NCBI GenBank assembly: GCA_036898135.1
Contig: CM072511.1
Coordinates: forward strand, 20,598,319-20,662,318
Length of the DNA: 64,000 bases
Origin: Oncomelania hupensis
Lineage: Eukaryota; Mollusca; Gastropoda; Littorinimorpha; Pomatiopsidae
Direction: 5' to 3'
The translations under genes were made by a program, and so were the position numbers. Below the pieces are notes generated by a model. It did no database searches. It worked only from the letters and a program-made list of their open reading frames with translations, and was not told where the DNA came from. Below, one piece after another: positions 1 through 11,529 of this stretch. Position 1 is the stretch's first letter. Each line of letters begins with the position of its first letter.

Positions 1-1014
1 GGGGGGAAAAAAAGGAATGTGTGTGGACGTTGTCCGCATGCACAATGAGATATTTTTAGAGGATAAAGGCTGGAGGTGAGGTCGGGGAATATCGGTCGGG
101 GGTGGGGGAAGGGGAGAGGGTGGAGGGATTAGAGGAAGGAGTAAGGGGGAGAGAAAAGCGGGAGCAGGGGACAGGAAGGGCTAGATGGTGGAGGATTTAG
201 TATAGAGTACTGCGTTGTCCGAATGTCCTACTAACGCTCGCAGTCTGTTTGGGTGCTCAGCTGAGGGTTATGTAAACTCTGGACTTTTCAAATAGTCGCT
301 ATTCGCAAAGCAACAGATTTTAGGGGAGCTGGCACAAATTAGCCAGTAATGCTCTTAAATTAGGTCGAAAACCGCCACCCTCAATGAGATAGGCATTTTG
401 TAGTATTAAAGAATACATTAAACATAATCATCTGCAATATAGCTCTTTATTGGAGAAGGGCGCAGAAGAGGGGGCGGGAAGGAGGGGGGGGAGAGGGGTT
501 GAAGGCTACCATCTCAGGGACTCGATGAAGCGTGCAACCTTATTAACATTCTAGACCCACGTGACTCGACGCCAAACCCCAAATCATCAAAAAGAGCCAA
601 TTTTGGAGGAAAGAAGAAAAACTGTCATGTGGTTGACCTAGACCTTTTCAGAGACGTTAGCCCTTGTGTTCTCACACGGACTTCTAAAATGCACGATTAG
701 GTATAAGCCTACTGCGGAGTGCCCATCAGTGTCAAACGCAGTTTGTGTCAGCGTCACTCCTGCTACGGTGAGCATCAAGACAGTCGCAGACCACATGAGC
801 TTGGGATTAAACAAAATATAGGTGTAGAATTTGTTTATGTCATACTAGCGACGCCTAACTTCTTATTTTGGGGATTGTTAATTCTTTCATCTCGATGAAT
901 TATGCAGTTCCCCTTATTAAGAGGTATTTGTTATTTGAGGCGTAGGTTTTGCAATTTTGATATTTTATATAAGCGGCCAAACATTTGAAAAAATAAGTCG
1001 TCAGGTAACAAGCC
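1..1014. other. Unassigned purine-rich intergenic sequence
   Basis: No open frame, RNA gene or recognised repeat could be supported. Several G/A-rich stretches (about 60-180 and 465-500) stand out from otherwise AT-leaning sequence. Confidence 0.5.
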
Positions 1015-1123
1015 AAACCATCCATCATTACATTACATTACATTACATTACATTACATTACATGATTATTGCTTTAGGTCCAGCGGACTCTTCCGAGCCA
1101 AATCAGGACTAAACCATCCATCA
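1015..1123 (-). mobile_element. Ultrashort S-family retro-insertion with target duplication
   Basis: The inserted DNA is 1028-1110 (83 bp). It holds only the last ~40 bp of the S family (core aggtccagcggactcttcc) plus an ACATT pentamer tail. It is flanked by the identical 13-bp direct repeat aaaccatccatca at 1015-1027 and 1111-1123. The tail lies at the low-coordinate end, so the retro-orientation is minus. This is a severely 5'-truncated but genuine insertion. Confidence 0.85.
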
Positions 1124-2500
1124 AGCCTTGCTGCAAAATATTCAGTTTTACATAATACATTTCTAAGGGATCTTTCCAAACTCTGAAAAATGGGGTAACT
1201 GTTTCGCACAGATGAAATAATCGCTCATATCAGAAAATGCGAACGTACTACTCAAGATTTCTGCCAAATCAGCTGTAGATACGGTTTCTACCGCAAAACT
1301 GGGGCGACCTTGAAGAAAATAGTACTTGCAGGTAAAGTTACCGACAAGGGATTTGAGGAGCCGGAGGACTGAGAAAGAGGGAAGGAGGGAGGTTGGGACG
1401 TGAAAGGAGATAGGAGAAATAAAGAGAAGGATGGTAGAGAGATTGCTTGGAAAGTGTGGGGGGTGGCCGGGGAGTGGGATGAGAGAGAGAGAGAGAGGGG
1501 AGGGGGGATCCCTGGGAAAAAAAGCCAGATTTTAAAGGGAGACTATAAAGGTGGATGGGCAGCGGATTGGGGACAGACAACTCTTAGGCACTAAAGAAAA
1601 GCCGAAAGGGTGAAAATACGGATGCGTTTGTTTTCTATTTCTGCGGGCTAAGCCGTCACGTGACTAGACTAAGCCGCCACGTGATCAGGCCATATCCACA
1701 GTAAAGTGCGAAGATGCGGGTCATGGAAATGGACGACGAGATCTTTCTACGAAGAGGTAACCCAAAAAAGAAATCCCTCAGACAGTTGTTTATTGGTTGC
1801 TCTTCCACGAACTCATCTTGCCCGCTTTGAGCCGAACAGTTTAGCTCCGGTCCGCGATAGTAAAACAAGTGCAAGTGTACCATAAGCAACACGACCCTAT
1901 AATAAATTATGGTACTTATGTCTACATAAGGCTGTGCTGAAGTAGCCAAAAGTACACGGATTGGACAAATTTGGATAAACTCTTGCCTTCGAATGAAAAA
2001 AAAACAAGATGTTGACAGATAAAAGATGTGCAGGCAAGTGATCAACTAAAGCAGGGAGAGATCAGAGGAATACTGGTTGGTAACTGGGAAGCACATTTAA
2101 ACCAAAAAAAGGGGGGGAAGGTGGGGAAAAGGCTGAGAAGAAATAAAACCATTACAGAAGCAGAGTGCGAGGATGTGAACACTACAGGGAGAGTGTGACA
2201 TTAAGACTACCTACACCGTAGCTGTGTCTATTGCAATAGAACAATATATAGCTGGTGTTGGGCAATTTCGCTTTTTTTTTTTTTGTATGGCTGCAAGAGC
2301 GAGAAAAGCAGCAGAACCATCAACAAAATGATGTTGGCCGCTTAAAAGAAAGAGGAAGAGGCTTTATTCAGGCGTACACTGAAATTAGTCGTCAGTGTTG
2401 GACCATCGGACCGGATTCTCGTTTTCCTACATGTAAGTGTGGTGACGTTGTTGCTGAGAGTGGGCGACGTTGAAGAGAACTCATGGCCTAACGAATTGGA
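1124..2500. other. Unassigned sequence with purine-rich tract
   Basis: The stretch 1370-1560 is strongly G/A-rich on the plus strand. Short frames occur (for example about 129 codons on the minus strand at 1656-2045) but none resembles a known family, and composition alone could keep them open. No gene is supported. Confidence 0.4.
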
Positions 2501-2529
2501 AAGGTTGTCACTGCAAGTTCAGTCTTGTC

Positions 2530-2935
2530 TTGTCCATCTTATCGGGTAACGCGCAGCAACAGTAGGAACTGCAAAGACAGATGACGGCTAATCAATGCGC
2601 TGTTAGGCAGTACATGATGGACATCAAGCAACAAATGCACTGGGTGACATGCTGGGTACACGATCACACCAACAGGATCAACACGTTTGAAGATCCCTTG
2701 GAGCAGTCTGAAGTAAATGCAACAAAACTTCAAAAAGTGAGCTGTGTCATGCGCAGTCTGACTCGCGTCGTCAAAACCTAAAGTTGACGGTGCTGTTAAA
2801 ATGGCAGAAAAATCGTCGCCGCAGTCATTGGTGGAGAATGTTGTATACGCGTTGAACAGCAATTTATAGGGTCTCTCACTGACTAAAGAGGACGTCGACA
2901 ATGCTGTGTCGAAAGGGACATATAGACGCCTGGAG
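2530..2935 (+). pseudogene. Possible decayed coding sequence, unknown family
   Basis: On the plus strand two frames in succession look protein-like. One is open from 2581 to 2781 (66 codons). The next frame runs from about 2770 to 2940, is rich in ordinary amino acids (ending ..TKEDVDNAVSKGTYRRLEA) and carries one internal TAG. The pattern suggests a pseudogene or exon remnant with a frameshift and a stop. I cannot name the family, and chance openness is possible. Confidence 0.2.
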
Positions 2936-3214
2936 GCTTAGGTCAGCGATTGTCTCGTTCAAATGTCAAACGGTATGGTTTTTTAATATTGTTTTTACTA
3001 CGATCATATTACTTATTTTACTTTTGTTTCTCTTTCGTGTCACCGTGTCACTTTACTTTGAACGGTTTTTATCATTGCTTCATTATTTATTCTTAAAGTT
3101 GATATCTTCATTTATGTGATGTATGTGTGTATGTAAGCCTATATGTATCTTTTAAAACATGCCATTTCATACTTGGATTTGATATCTGTTATTATATTTT
3201 TACGATGTTTAACA

Positions 3215-3216
<2 letters not shown>

Positions 3217-3268
<52 letters not shown>

Positions 3269-3288
3269 TATTACTATTATTATTATTG
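3217..3288. repeat. (ATT)n microsatellite
   Basis: A nearly pure run of ATT trinucleotides with a few A-to-C interruptions near the end. Confidence 0.95.
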
Positions 3289-3481
3289 TAGCATGACGAT
3301 GGTTTAGGGGAGGATGTGAGTCTGGTCACTCACATAAAGAAAGGAGGAGAGAGCAAGGAGTGTCAGAAGGGTAGGAGTAATGGGGTGGAGAGGGTGGGTG
3401 TGTGTGTGAATCTGTCTAATTCTAACTATAATATCAGAGGAAACAAGATGGCAAGACATTCAAATGTATTTTCAGACCTTC

Positions 3482-3533
3482 TCACACATACGCACACACA
3501 CACACACACGCACACACACACACACACACACAT
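3482..3533. repeat. (CA)n microsatellite
   Basis: CA dinucleotides interrupted by CGCA units, followed by AT-rich low-complexity sequence up to about 3660. Confidence 0.95.
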
Positions 3534-3756
3534 ATATATTATTTTATATAGTTATTATTATTATTATTATTTATTTATTTTTTATCTTTTTTATTTTTTT
3601 TATGAATATTTTTTGTCTTTTTAAAAACTTATTTTATTAATTAACTTAATTTTAGTTCTTCTTTGTTGTCTAAAATCACATTGTTTTGAACAGACGTGAA
3701 ATTAAAATATTGATTTGAATTGAATTGGAGTTTAGACCTACAATTAGTAGTTTTTT

Positions 3757-4352
3757 ACGAGGTGATGTTAGTTAGTTAGTTAGCCATCGTTTAAAGGGCC
3801 GAATCAAGACCACAAAATCAGGTTCATAGCTTGGTTGAAAGAGGACTCACCCCTGCTCCGTAGAAAAGATGTGCTGAAACAACTCTCACGGTAACTCTGA
3901 AGGCATTCCATCAGCCGACCACTTTACAATAAAAGCATCCCTTGCAGGGGATGCTGATGCTATACTCTAATTTATCGAACCCCCGTTTACAAAAACAAAA
4001 TAGACTATAAACATCATTATAAAATATTAACGAAACACATACATATAAAATGTCTACATTGCTAAATAATAATACCATAGAAACCCCTAGTGAACATTTG
4101 GCAGAAAGCGTCCAATATTCCCAAGCTGACCCAACAGACCCCGTACACAAATGAGGAATTGTGGGAGAATTTTCAAGAAAAAAGGTAGGTGACTGATCTA
4201 GCGAAGGAGATACATGTAATTCTTTGAAAGAAAAGAGTAGGAATGAGAAAGAACAAAGGATAAAGAAAACGACAATGGGAATTTAAAGCACTACATTTTC
4301 GGAAAGTGAAGATACTATTTATACAGAAACCCACGGCACTCTCACGAGGTGA
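3757..4352 (-). mobile_element. S-family element, near full length, TAAC-type tail
   Basis: The insertion is 3766-4343 with a 9-bp duplication acgaggtga on each side (3757-3765, 4344-4352). The tail reads TTAGTTAGTTAG on the plus strand at the low-coordinate end. The 3' part is the longer subtype, with an extra block (..gaatcaagaccacaaaatcagg..) before the tail. A frame of 79 codons shared with other copies is open at 3911-4150 on the minus strand, but no domain is recognisable. The 5' GC hairpin is degenerate here. Confidence 0.8.
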
Positions 4353-5720
4353 GATGAAGTGTTTGGTATGTAGATTGAAGGCAGAAACTGCCCACCGAAT
4401 TAGAAAGAGACCTATGTGAAAGTGGCCAGGGCTAATGACCGAAATGTACATATCAACAAGTTACATGGAGAGGGAAGGGGTGAACTACGATGACCAGCGT
4501 CTTCGTGATTTTTTTTAAAGGTCTGCTTGAGGGAAGAAGAAGAAAAAAAGAGGCCCATTTCTTTTTTTCAAATGGACAACTTTGAAGAGGTTGCTAGCCG
4601 TTGCTTTGTAGTTATACCCTCACTAAGATATGTGACCAGTGTGTTTTGTGTACTGTTGGCTGGACTGGTCACGCCTCCTTGTCGCGCTCCGCTCAAGCAA
4701 GGGCTACAGTAACCTTTTGTTACTTTGTGTCACGGCTACTCACGCGCCTGTGTGTCAGGGACGTTAGTTGCTTTTGTGACATCAATTTTGTTTACAATCG
4801 CCGGACCAGTTCAAGGTTACCCCGTCTTCAGCACGACTTTTTTTTTAGGGAGGGTGGTGGCGGTGGTTTCTGTGGTTGAGGCGGTGTAGGGGGATGATCA
4901 GTTATAGTCTTGCAAAGGAAAGTGCAGGATGAAAATGGGGGTAGAGTGGGGATGGGGGGGAGGAAGAGGTTGGGAGATGGACGTGGGCGGAAGGACGCGT
5001 CTGACTCGCCTGACTGGGTTATTTAACATTTCATTCCCATTCCATTTTTCTTCTTAAATCTGTTACTTTTTTAAAAAACAAAAAACACTTTGGTGGTATG
5101 GTGGTTTTACTACCATTCTCTCTGATGTTAGCCCCTATACTGTACTTTACATTGGAGTATACCACATGATTTGAAGAGACAGAGGAAGAGAGAGACAGAG
5201 AGAGACAGAGAGGGAGAGAAAGAGAGAGAAGTACTCTTTCCTTCCCTCCTCAAAGTTCGCACCCTTCTCAAGCCTCCCGGATCAGTTCTTTTTCTCACTC
5301 ATTCAACATTTTCATTTGGGCCCTATACCCTTTACCCCACCTCCCACATCAAAAACACAATACAGCTGTCAGCACATTTGCCTTCGATAAATAAATCTGC
5401 TTGTGGGTTTGTCAGTAGAGCACAGTGAAAAAGGGTACAGCTGGGAAATAGATGAGACTATAATTCTGTATAAGTGAATGTTTGGTTAAATCGTACAGTA
5501 TCTCCTTTCAGTGAGGTGGGGTGGGGAGGGTTGGAGTGGTGGTTGGGGAACAGCGTTGCACACTGCAAGTCGTAAAGAGAGAGCGCGCCATCTTCAACGG
5601 TACTGAGTGCATCTGAAAAACATTAAATGTACTATTATAATTTTAAAAAAAAAAAAAAGTTGTGGAAGGTGTGGTTAGTCGTACTACATCTTGTCCTGTG
5701 TAGCGCAATTCACTACAAAA
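4353..5720. other. Unassigned sequence
   Basis: Holds short frames, a G-rich stretch near 4850-4990 and an AGAG-rich stretch at 5175-5235. No gene or named repeat is supported. Confidence 0.4.
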
Positions 5721-5723
5721 TGT

Positions 5724-6068
5724 ACTATACTATCTTCTTTGCTAGACCAGTCACCTACCGTTTTTCTTGAAAACTCTTCTGGGACAACACTCCTCATTTG
5801 TGTGTAAGGTCTGTTAGATCAGCTTGGGAATATTGGACGCTTTCTGCCAAATGGTCACTGGGGCTGCCTATGATATTATTAGTTCGCAATGTAGGCAATT
5901 TATATGTATGTGTTTTGTTGACATTTTATAATGATGTTTGTATTCTAATTTGATTTTGTAAACGGGGGTTTGATAAACTAGAGTATAGCCTCAGCGTCCC
6001 CTGCGTGGGATGCATTTATTGTAAAGTGACTGGCTGGTGGAATGCCTTCAGTGTTACCACTAGGGTTA
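5724..6068 (+). mobile_element. S-family element, truncated at both ends
   Basis: Sequence from ..actatcttctttgctagacc.. to ..gttaccactaggg.. is colinear with the middle of the other S copies, but in plus orientation. It lacks the 5' hairpin. It breaks off at 6068 into a pyrimidine-rich tract before the 3' stem-loop, so the tail is missing. No target duplication was found. Confidence 0.75.
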
Positions 6069-6389
6069 CCTCTCCCCCCTCCCTCCCTCCTCTTCCTCGT
6101 GATTGTTCTTTTAGTTCTCCTCCTCCCCCCCCCCACTCCCCGGCTACGGCGTTCGACTGCGGTACCACAAAGGTGAAATGTAGCGACTGCAAATTCTGCA
6201 ATCATTAAGTCAATGCACCCAAAATGGCTGTTGGTTGTCGTCCTCCCGTTTGGTTGGTACTTTCTGGTTCAGCAGCGCAGACCTCATACAGAGTATCTAA
6301 CCCTATAAAGGGGGTATTTCACAATATAATACACCAGCATATAATATCTTTTCTATAATTCCCGTATTCCCCGAAAGATTGCATATAAT

Positions 6390-6850
6390 AAGGAGCACAT
6401 CTGCTTGCGAAACATGGACCCTCACAGCAGATCTCCAACGAAGAATACAAAGCATGGAGATGAGGTGCTACAGAAGACTTCTGGGGCATTTGCTATTCCC
6501 AGCACATCACCAACGACGAAGTCCGACAGACCATCACACAAGCCATTGGACAACACGATGACCTGCCCACAGGGGTGAAAAAACGGAAACTCCGATGGTA
6601 TGGCCACGTCACCGGATCATCAGGTCTTGCAAAGACCATCCTGCAAGGCACAGTGCAAGGAGGTAGAAGAAGAGGGAGACCGAAAAAGAGGTGGGAGGAC
6701 AACATTCGAGAATGGACTGGTTTGACACTGAGCGAAACAATCAGGGTTGCTGAGGACAGGGAAAGATGGAGTACGCTGGTTAAACGATCATCTGTGGTGC
6801 CCCTACGACCTCCGAGTTATGGGATAGGATAGGGTAGGAAGGAGCACATC
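6390..6850 (+). mobile_element. RTE-type LINE, 3' fragment with target duplication
   Basis: Insertion 6402-6838 is flanked by the 12-bp repeat aaggagcacatc (6390-6401, 6839-6850). It encodes the last ~140 residues of the RTE protein with frame damage; the segment 6575-6832 is open and contains KKRKLRWYGHVT and RPKKRWEDNIREW. It ends in the GGATAGGATAGGG tail. The 5' truncation point (gcttgcgaaacatgg) is shared with other copies in the window. Confidence 0.9.
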
Positions 6851-7039
6851 CAAGATGGCGATCAATAAACTCAGTCCCATATCTTTAAGCAAGACAACTA
6901 CTTCCTAGGAAACACCAAGCATTTTGCCTCCCCGACACGCATACACTTTCATCTTTACTTACTTGCCTACCCTGTGTCTATTAAAACCATAATCTCCGTC
7001 TGTAAAAGGTAGAGGTGTTCTCGAAACCTTTTGGTCGTT

Positions 7040-7049
7040 GGAGAGAGAG

Positions 7050-7115
<66 letters not shown>
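7040..7115. repeat. (GA)n microsatellite
   Basis: A nearly pure run of GA dinucleotides with one GC interruption. Confidence 0.95.
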
Positions 7116-7118
<3 letters not shown>

Positions 7119-7261
7119 TTTAAGCTAAGACCTCCTTTTTGTCTGGGCCAGCTTAGTGACGGCCGTGACCATCTCCCTCTCTCTCGCTGTTTCACCTTGC
7201 CCGCTTCTAAACAGAGTCATGTCCCCTGTGGACGGATACTAGATATAGTAATGGTTTGGGC

Positions 7262-7330
7262 ACACGCTACATAATGTGTGGTGAAGCAACGTCGGGGCCT
7301 GTTAGTGCTTAGATGGGTGGTGACCATGCT
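7262..7330 (+). repeat. Possible 5S-rRNA-like SINE fragment
   Basis: The string gttagtgcttagatgggtgg resembles the internal promoter region of 5S rRNA (GGTTAGTACTTGGATGGGAG) and aligns by eye with the similar segment near 27710-27745. Only this short piece is recognisable, so it is most likely a degenerate SINE rather than a 5S gene. Confidence 0.35.
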
Positions 7331-7572
7331 TGGAATGCAACCATCGGAACGACACAAATAATAAAACAAGCTCACAACTCACCCCAGTCCAGGTGTTGTT
7401 TCATGTAGCGCGTGCCCAAACCATTACTATATCTAGTATCCGTTTTAACATCCTGGCAATAATTGCTCACACGTGCAATAATAACTGTCAATATCAGTTT
7501 GTAAAATATGTTTTCCTTTCTTTACTTGTGCAGTTGAGGGTCTGTGATTAGAATTGATTGATGTGATCTTAT

Positions 7573-7990
<418 letters not shown>

Positions 7991-8497
7991 ATCTACATTT
8001 AACAAATTCAACAAGCATGAATGTTCTTATAATTGACGCTTATAATTGACGTTTTTAACTTATTATCTGCAAACAAACTTTTCGAGAAGGAGAATGACAT
8101 CTAGATGTCCAGTTAGAATGTGAAGTTTCAACTCTGTAGAGCAAATGTGTTAGGCATTTTATTTTACATTAATGGATGTTTTTGTTTAACTGCCTACATT
8201 GTTTATCTGACTTTCTCAGCGAGAGGAAATACAGTTTTCTTCTATCTTGTATATTGTGTCTTCATTTCTTTCCCTCTCCATCTGTCTCCCGATGTCCAGT
8301 TCTGAAACAACCTTGACCCACAAAGGACAGAAAAAGAAGTGGATGGCTGTGTCGCAGCCTTCACTTGAAACAAATGATTGTCGTGTACACTTGAAACAAG
8401 ATGGCAAGACATCCAAATGTATTTTCAGGGACTCACAAATAAACATTTGCACAAGTGTTCTTGGTGGTGTTGTGACTCGGCTTTATTCTAAAGAAGC

Positions 8498-9471
8498 AAA
8501 TACACACTCTCTTACCACACACACCTGTACACACATACACACTCTCTTACCACACACACCTGTACACACATACACACTCTCTTACCACACACACCTGTAC
8601 ACACATACACACTCTCTTACCACACACACCTGTACACACTTACACACTCTCTTACCACACACACCTGTACACACTTACACACTCTCTTACCACACACACC
8701 TGTACACACTTACACACTCTCTTACCACACACACCTGTACACACACACACTCTCTTACCACACACACCTGTACACACACACACTCTCTTACCACACACAC
8801 CTGTACACACACACACTCTCTTACCACACACACCTGTACACACTTACACACTCTCTTACCACACACACTTGTACACACACACACACTCTCTTACCACACA
8901 CACACGTACACATATACACACTCTCTTACCACACACACCTGTACACACACACACTCTCTTACCACACACACCTGTACACACTTACACACTCTTTTACCAC
9001 ACACACTTGTACACACACACACACTCTCTTACCACACACACCTGTACTCACATACACACTCTCTTACCACACACACCTGTACACATATACACTCTCTTAC
9101 CACACAAACCTGTACACACACACACTCTCTTACCACACACACCTGTACACACATACACACTCTCTTACCACACACACCTGTACACACACACACACTCTCT
9201 TACCACACACACCTGTACACACACACACTCTCTTACCACACACACCTGTACACACACACACACTCTATTACCACACACACCTGTACACACATACACACTC
9301 TCTTACCACACACACCGGTGCACGCATACACACTCTCTTACAACACACACCTGTACACCCATACATACTCTCTTACCACACACACCAGTACACCCACACA
9401 CACACACACACACACACAAACACATACGCTCTCTCTCACTCTCTCTCTCACTCACTCACACACAAACACAC
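8498..9471. repeat. 33-35 bp CA-rich minisatellite array
   Basis: About 27 tandem units have the core ctcttaccacacacacctgt followed by a variable CA/TA run. Unit length alternates between about 33 and 35 bp with the number of CA steps. Long frames run through it on both strands (up to 424 codons, made of His/Thr/Leu/Cys/Tyr repeats). They are a by-product of the repeat and not evidence of a protein. Extra units reappear at 10660-10705, beyond a nested insertion. Confidence 0.95.
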
Positions 9472-10675
9472 CTGTACACACTGACACCCCCCGCGGAGGG
9501 CCGGTTTATTTTCTTTCATAAATAGTATCCCCATTTTCTGGAAATGTAATGCTTTAAATTCCCACTGTCACTGCCGGTCTCCTTTGTTTTTTCTCATTCC
9601 TACTCTGTTCTGTCAATCTACTATATATTTAAACCAGTCATCTACCTTGATTTTTTTTAAAAGTGAAAAATCTTCCAAAACTCCTCGTTTGTGTATTACA
9701 TTACATTAGGTCCAGCGGACTCTTCCGAGCCAAATCAGGACCGGACAACCCCCGATCCGCATAAAAGATCTTCTGAAACAACCATAGTGGTAAAACTGAC
9801 AGCTCTCCTCCAGCCAGTCACTTTACAATAAAGACATCCCACGCAGGGGACGCTGAGGCTGTGCTCTAATTTATCGAACCCCCGTTTACAAAAACAAAAT
9901 AGAATACAAACATCATTATAAATTATCAACAAAACACATACATATAAAATGCCTACATTGCTAAATAATAACATCATAGGAAGCCCTAGTGACCACCTGG
10001 CAGAAAGCGTCCAATATTCCCAAGCTGATCCAACAGACCTCATACACAAATAAGGAGTCTTGTCCCGGAAGAGTTTTCAAGAAAAAAGGTAGGTGACTGG
10101 TCTAGCGAAGAAGAAGATAGTATAGCAGATTGATAGAACAGAGCAGGAACGAGAAAGAGCAAATGAGAAAGACAGCGAAAGTGGGAATTTAAAGCACTAA
10201 ATTACCAGAAAGTGGGGATACTATTTATACTGAAACCCCCGGCACCCCAACGGGGGTTCGTTTGTGTATTGGGTATGTTGTGTCAGGTTGGAAATATTTG
10301 GTCACTATTTGCCAAATGGTCACTGGGGTTTCCTATGATATTATTATTTAGCAATGTAGGTATTTTATATGTATGTGTTTTGTTGATATTTTATAATGAT
10401 GTTTATATTCTATTTTGTTTTTGTAAAGGGGGTTCGATAAATTAGAGTATAACCTCAGCGTCCCCTGCGTGGGATGCCTTTATTGTAAAGTGACCGGCTG
10501 GTGGAGTGCCTTCAGTGTTACCACTAGGGTTGTTTCAGCTGATCTTTTATACGAATCAGGGGTGAGTCTTCTTTCAACCAAGTTATGGTCCTGATTTGGT
10601 GGTCCTGATTCGGCTATTTGCAGTCCGCTGGCCCCTATAAACAATGAATAACTAACTAACTGTACACACTGACAC
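9472..10675 (+). mobile_element. S-family element inserted in the minisatellite, itself interrupted
   Basis: The insertion spans 9488-10659 and is flanked by the 16-bp duplication ctgtacacactgacac (9472-9487, 10660-10675), made of minisatellite sequence. Its two halves (9488-9697 and 10258-10659) are separated by a second, minus-strand S copy. The 3' end is the longer subtype, finishing in (TAAC)n. The 5' hairpin region survives as ccccccgcggagggccgg. Remove the inner insertion and the halves are colinear with other copies. Confidence 0.85.
9685..10270 (-). mobile_element. Full-length S-family element nested in another S copy
   Basis: The insertion is about 9698-10257, flanked by the 13-bp duplication tcgtttgtgtatt (9685-9697, 10258-10270), which is sequence of the host S copy. 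The tail is ATTACATTA-type. The 5' terminus at the high-coordinate end carries the hairpin cccccggcaccccaacgggg. A shared frame of 104 codons is open on the minus strand (9735-10049). Confidence 0.9.
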
Positions 10676-10904
10676 ACCAGTACACACTGATACACACAAC
10701 AGCGCATAGCGTGTTTAGAAATGGCGAAACACAAAGACTTGAATTTCGAGAAAGTAAAACTTCGAACAATATAATATGCTCAGCAGTAGTTCAAGTAATC
10801 GCAAAGTAAAAATGAGGAATGTCGTTTCAGCTGCTCTTGAAATAAGGCCAAAAGTGTGTTTTAAACAGAAAAGTTAAATTCGGAATAACGGATCGACCGA
10901 CTAA

Positions 10905-11165
10905 CAGACAACTGGACTTCTACTGAAGGATGGCCCATGATTTGAAGTACACGTGTACCGAAACTAAAAAAAATCGCTTTTAGCCGTTTTTGAGATATTG
11001 AGCAAAACAGTGAGATTGACCTTTTCGGTAGAGCAAATATGATGGCACGGGAAGGCAGGTCACTAACCTAGGTAATGTTCCTATGAAGTTTGGTCAAAAT
11101 CCGTTCATTGGGTGTTGAGATATGGCTTTCCAACGGACAGACGGACCGACCTACATTGTTGTTCG
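10905..11165 (-). repeat. Dispersed repeat of unknown class, copy 1
   Basis: The reverse strand reads ..tcaacacccaatgaacgg.. attttgaccaaacttcatag.., matching by eye the plus-strand repeats at 15777-16150 and 19803-20200. Similar untranslated repeats are common in mollusc and other invertebrate genomes. No coding capacity was seen, so I leave it unclassified. Confidence 0.6.
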
Positions 11166-11304
11166 TTCTGATTCATGATTATTTCAAAGTAGTTCCAGTG
11201 AAGTCTAGAAATACAAAAAGTATGTAAAATACAGTATCCTTTGTACTACCTCACGAAAAGGACAAAGAAGAGGGGAGAGGGGGGGGGAAAGAGGGTGACC
11301 GAAA

Positions 11305-11307
<3 letters not shown>

Positions 11308-11382
<75 letters not shown>

Positions 11383-11443
11383 AAGCATAGACAGTAGAAA
11401 AAAATCACGAGGCTTATTTGCTGATGAAAAACGTCTTTATCAA

Positions 11444-11527
<84 letters not shown>
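11308..11527. repeat. (GA)n and (CT)n runs in inverted arrangement
   Basis: A pure GA run of about 71 bp (11308-11378) and a pure CT run of about 79 bp (11448-11526) are separated by about 70 bp of ordinary sequence. They are complementary and could pair as a long hairpin. Confidence 0.95.

Positions 11528-11529
<2 letters not shown>

Noticed and set aside
1400..1594. Short charged frame in purine-rich DNA
   Set aside because: The composition (GA/GGA-rich) keeps frames open by itself; no homology.
8247..9521. 424-codon frame rich in His, Thr and Leu
   Set aside because: It is produced by the CA-rich 33-35 bp minisatellite. Long frames run on both strands and the unit length varies, so no protein is supported.
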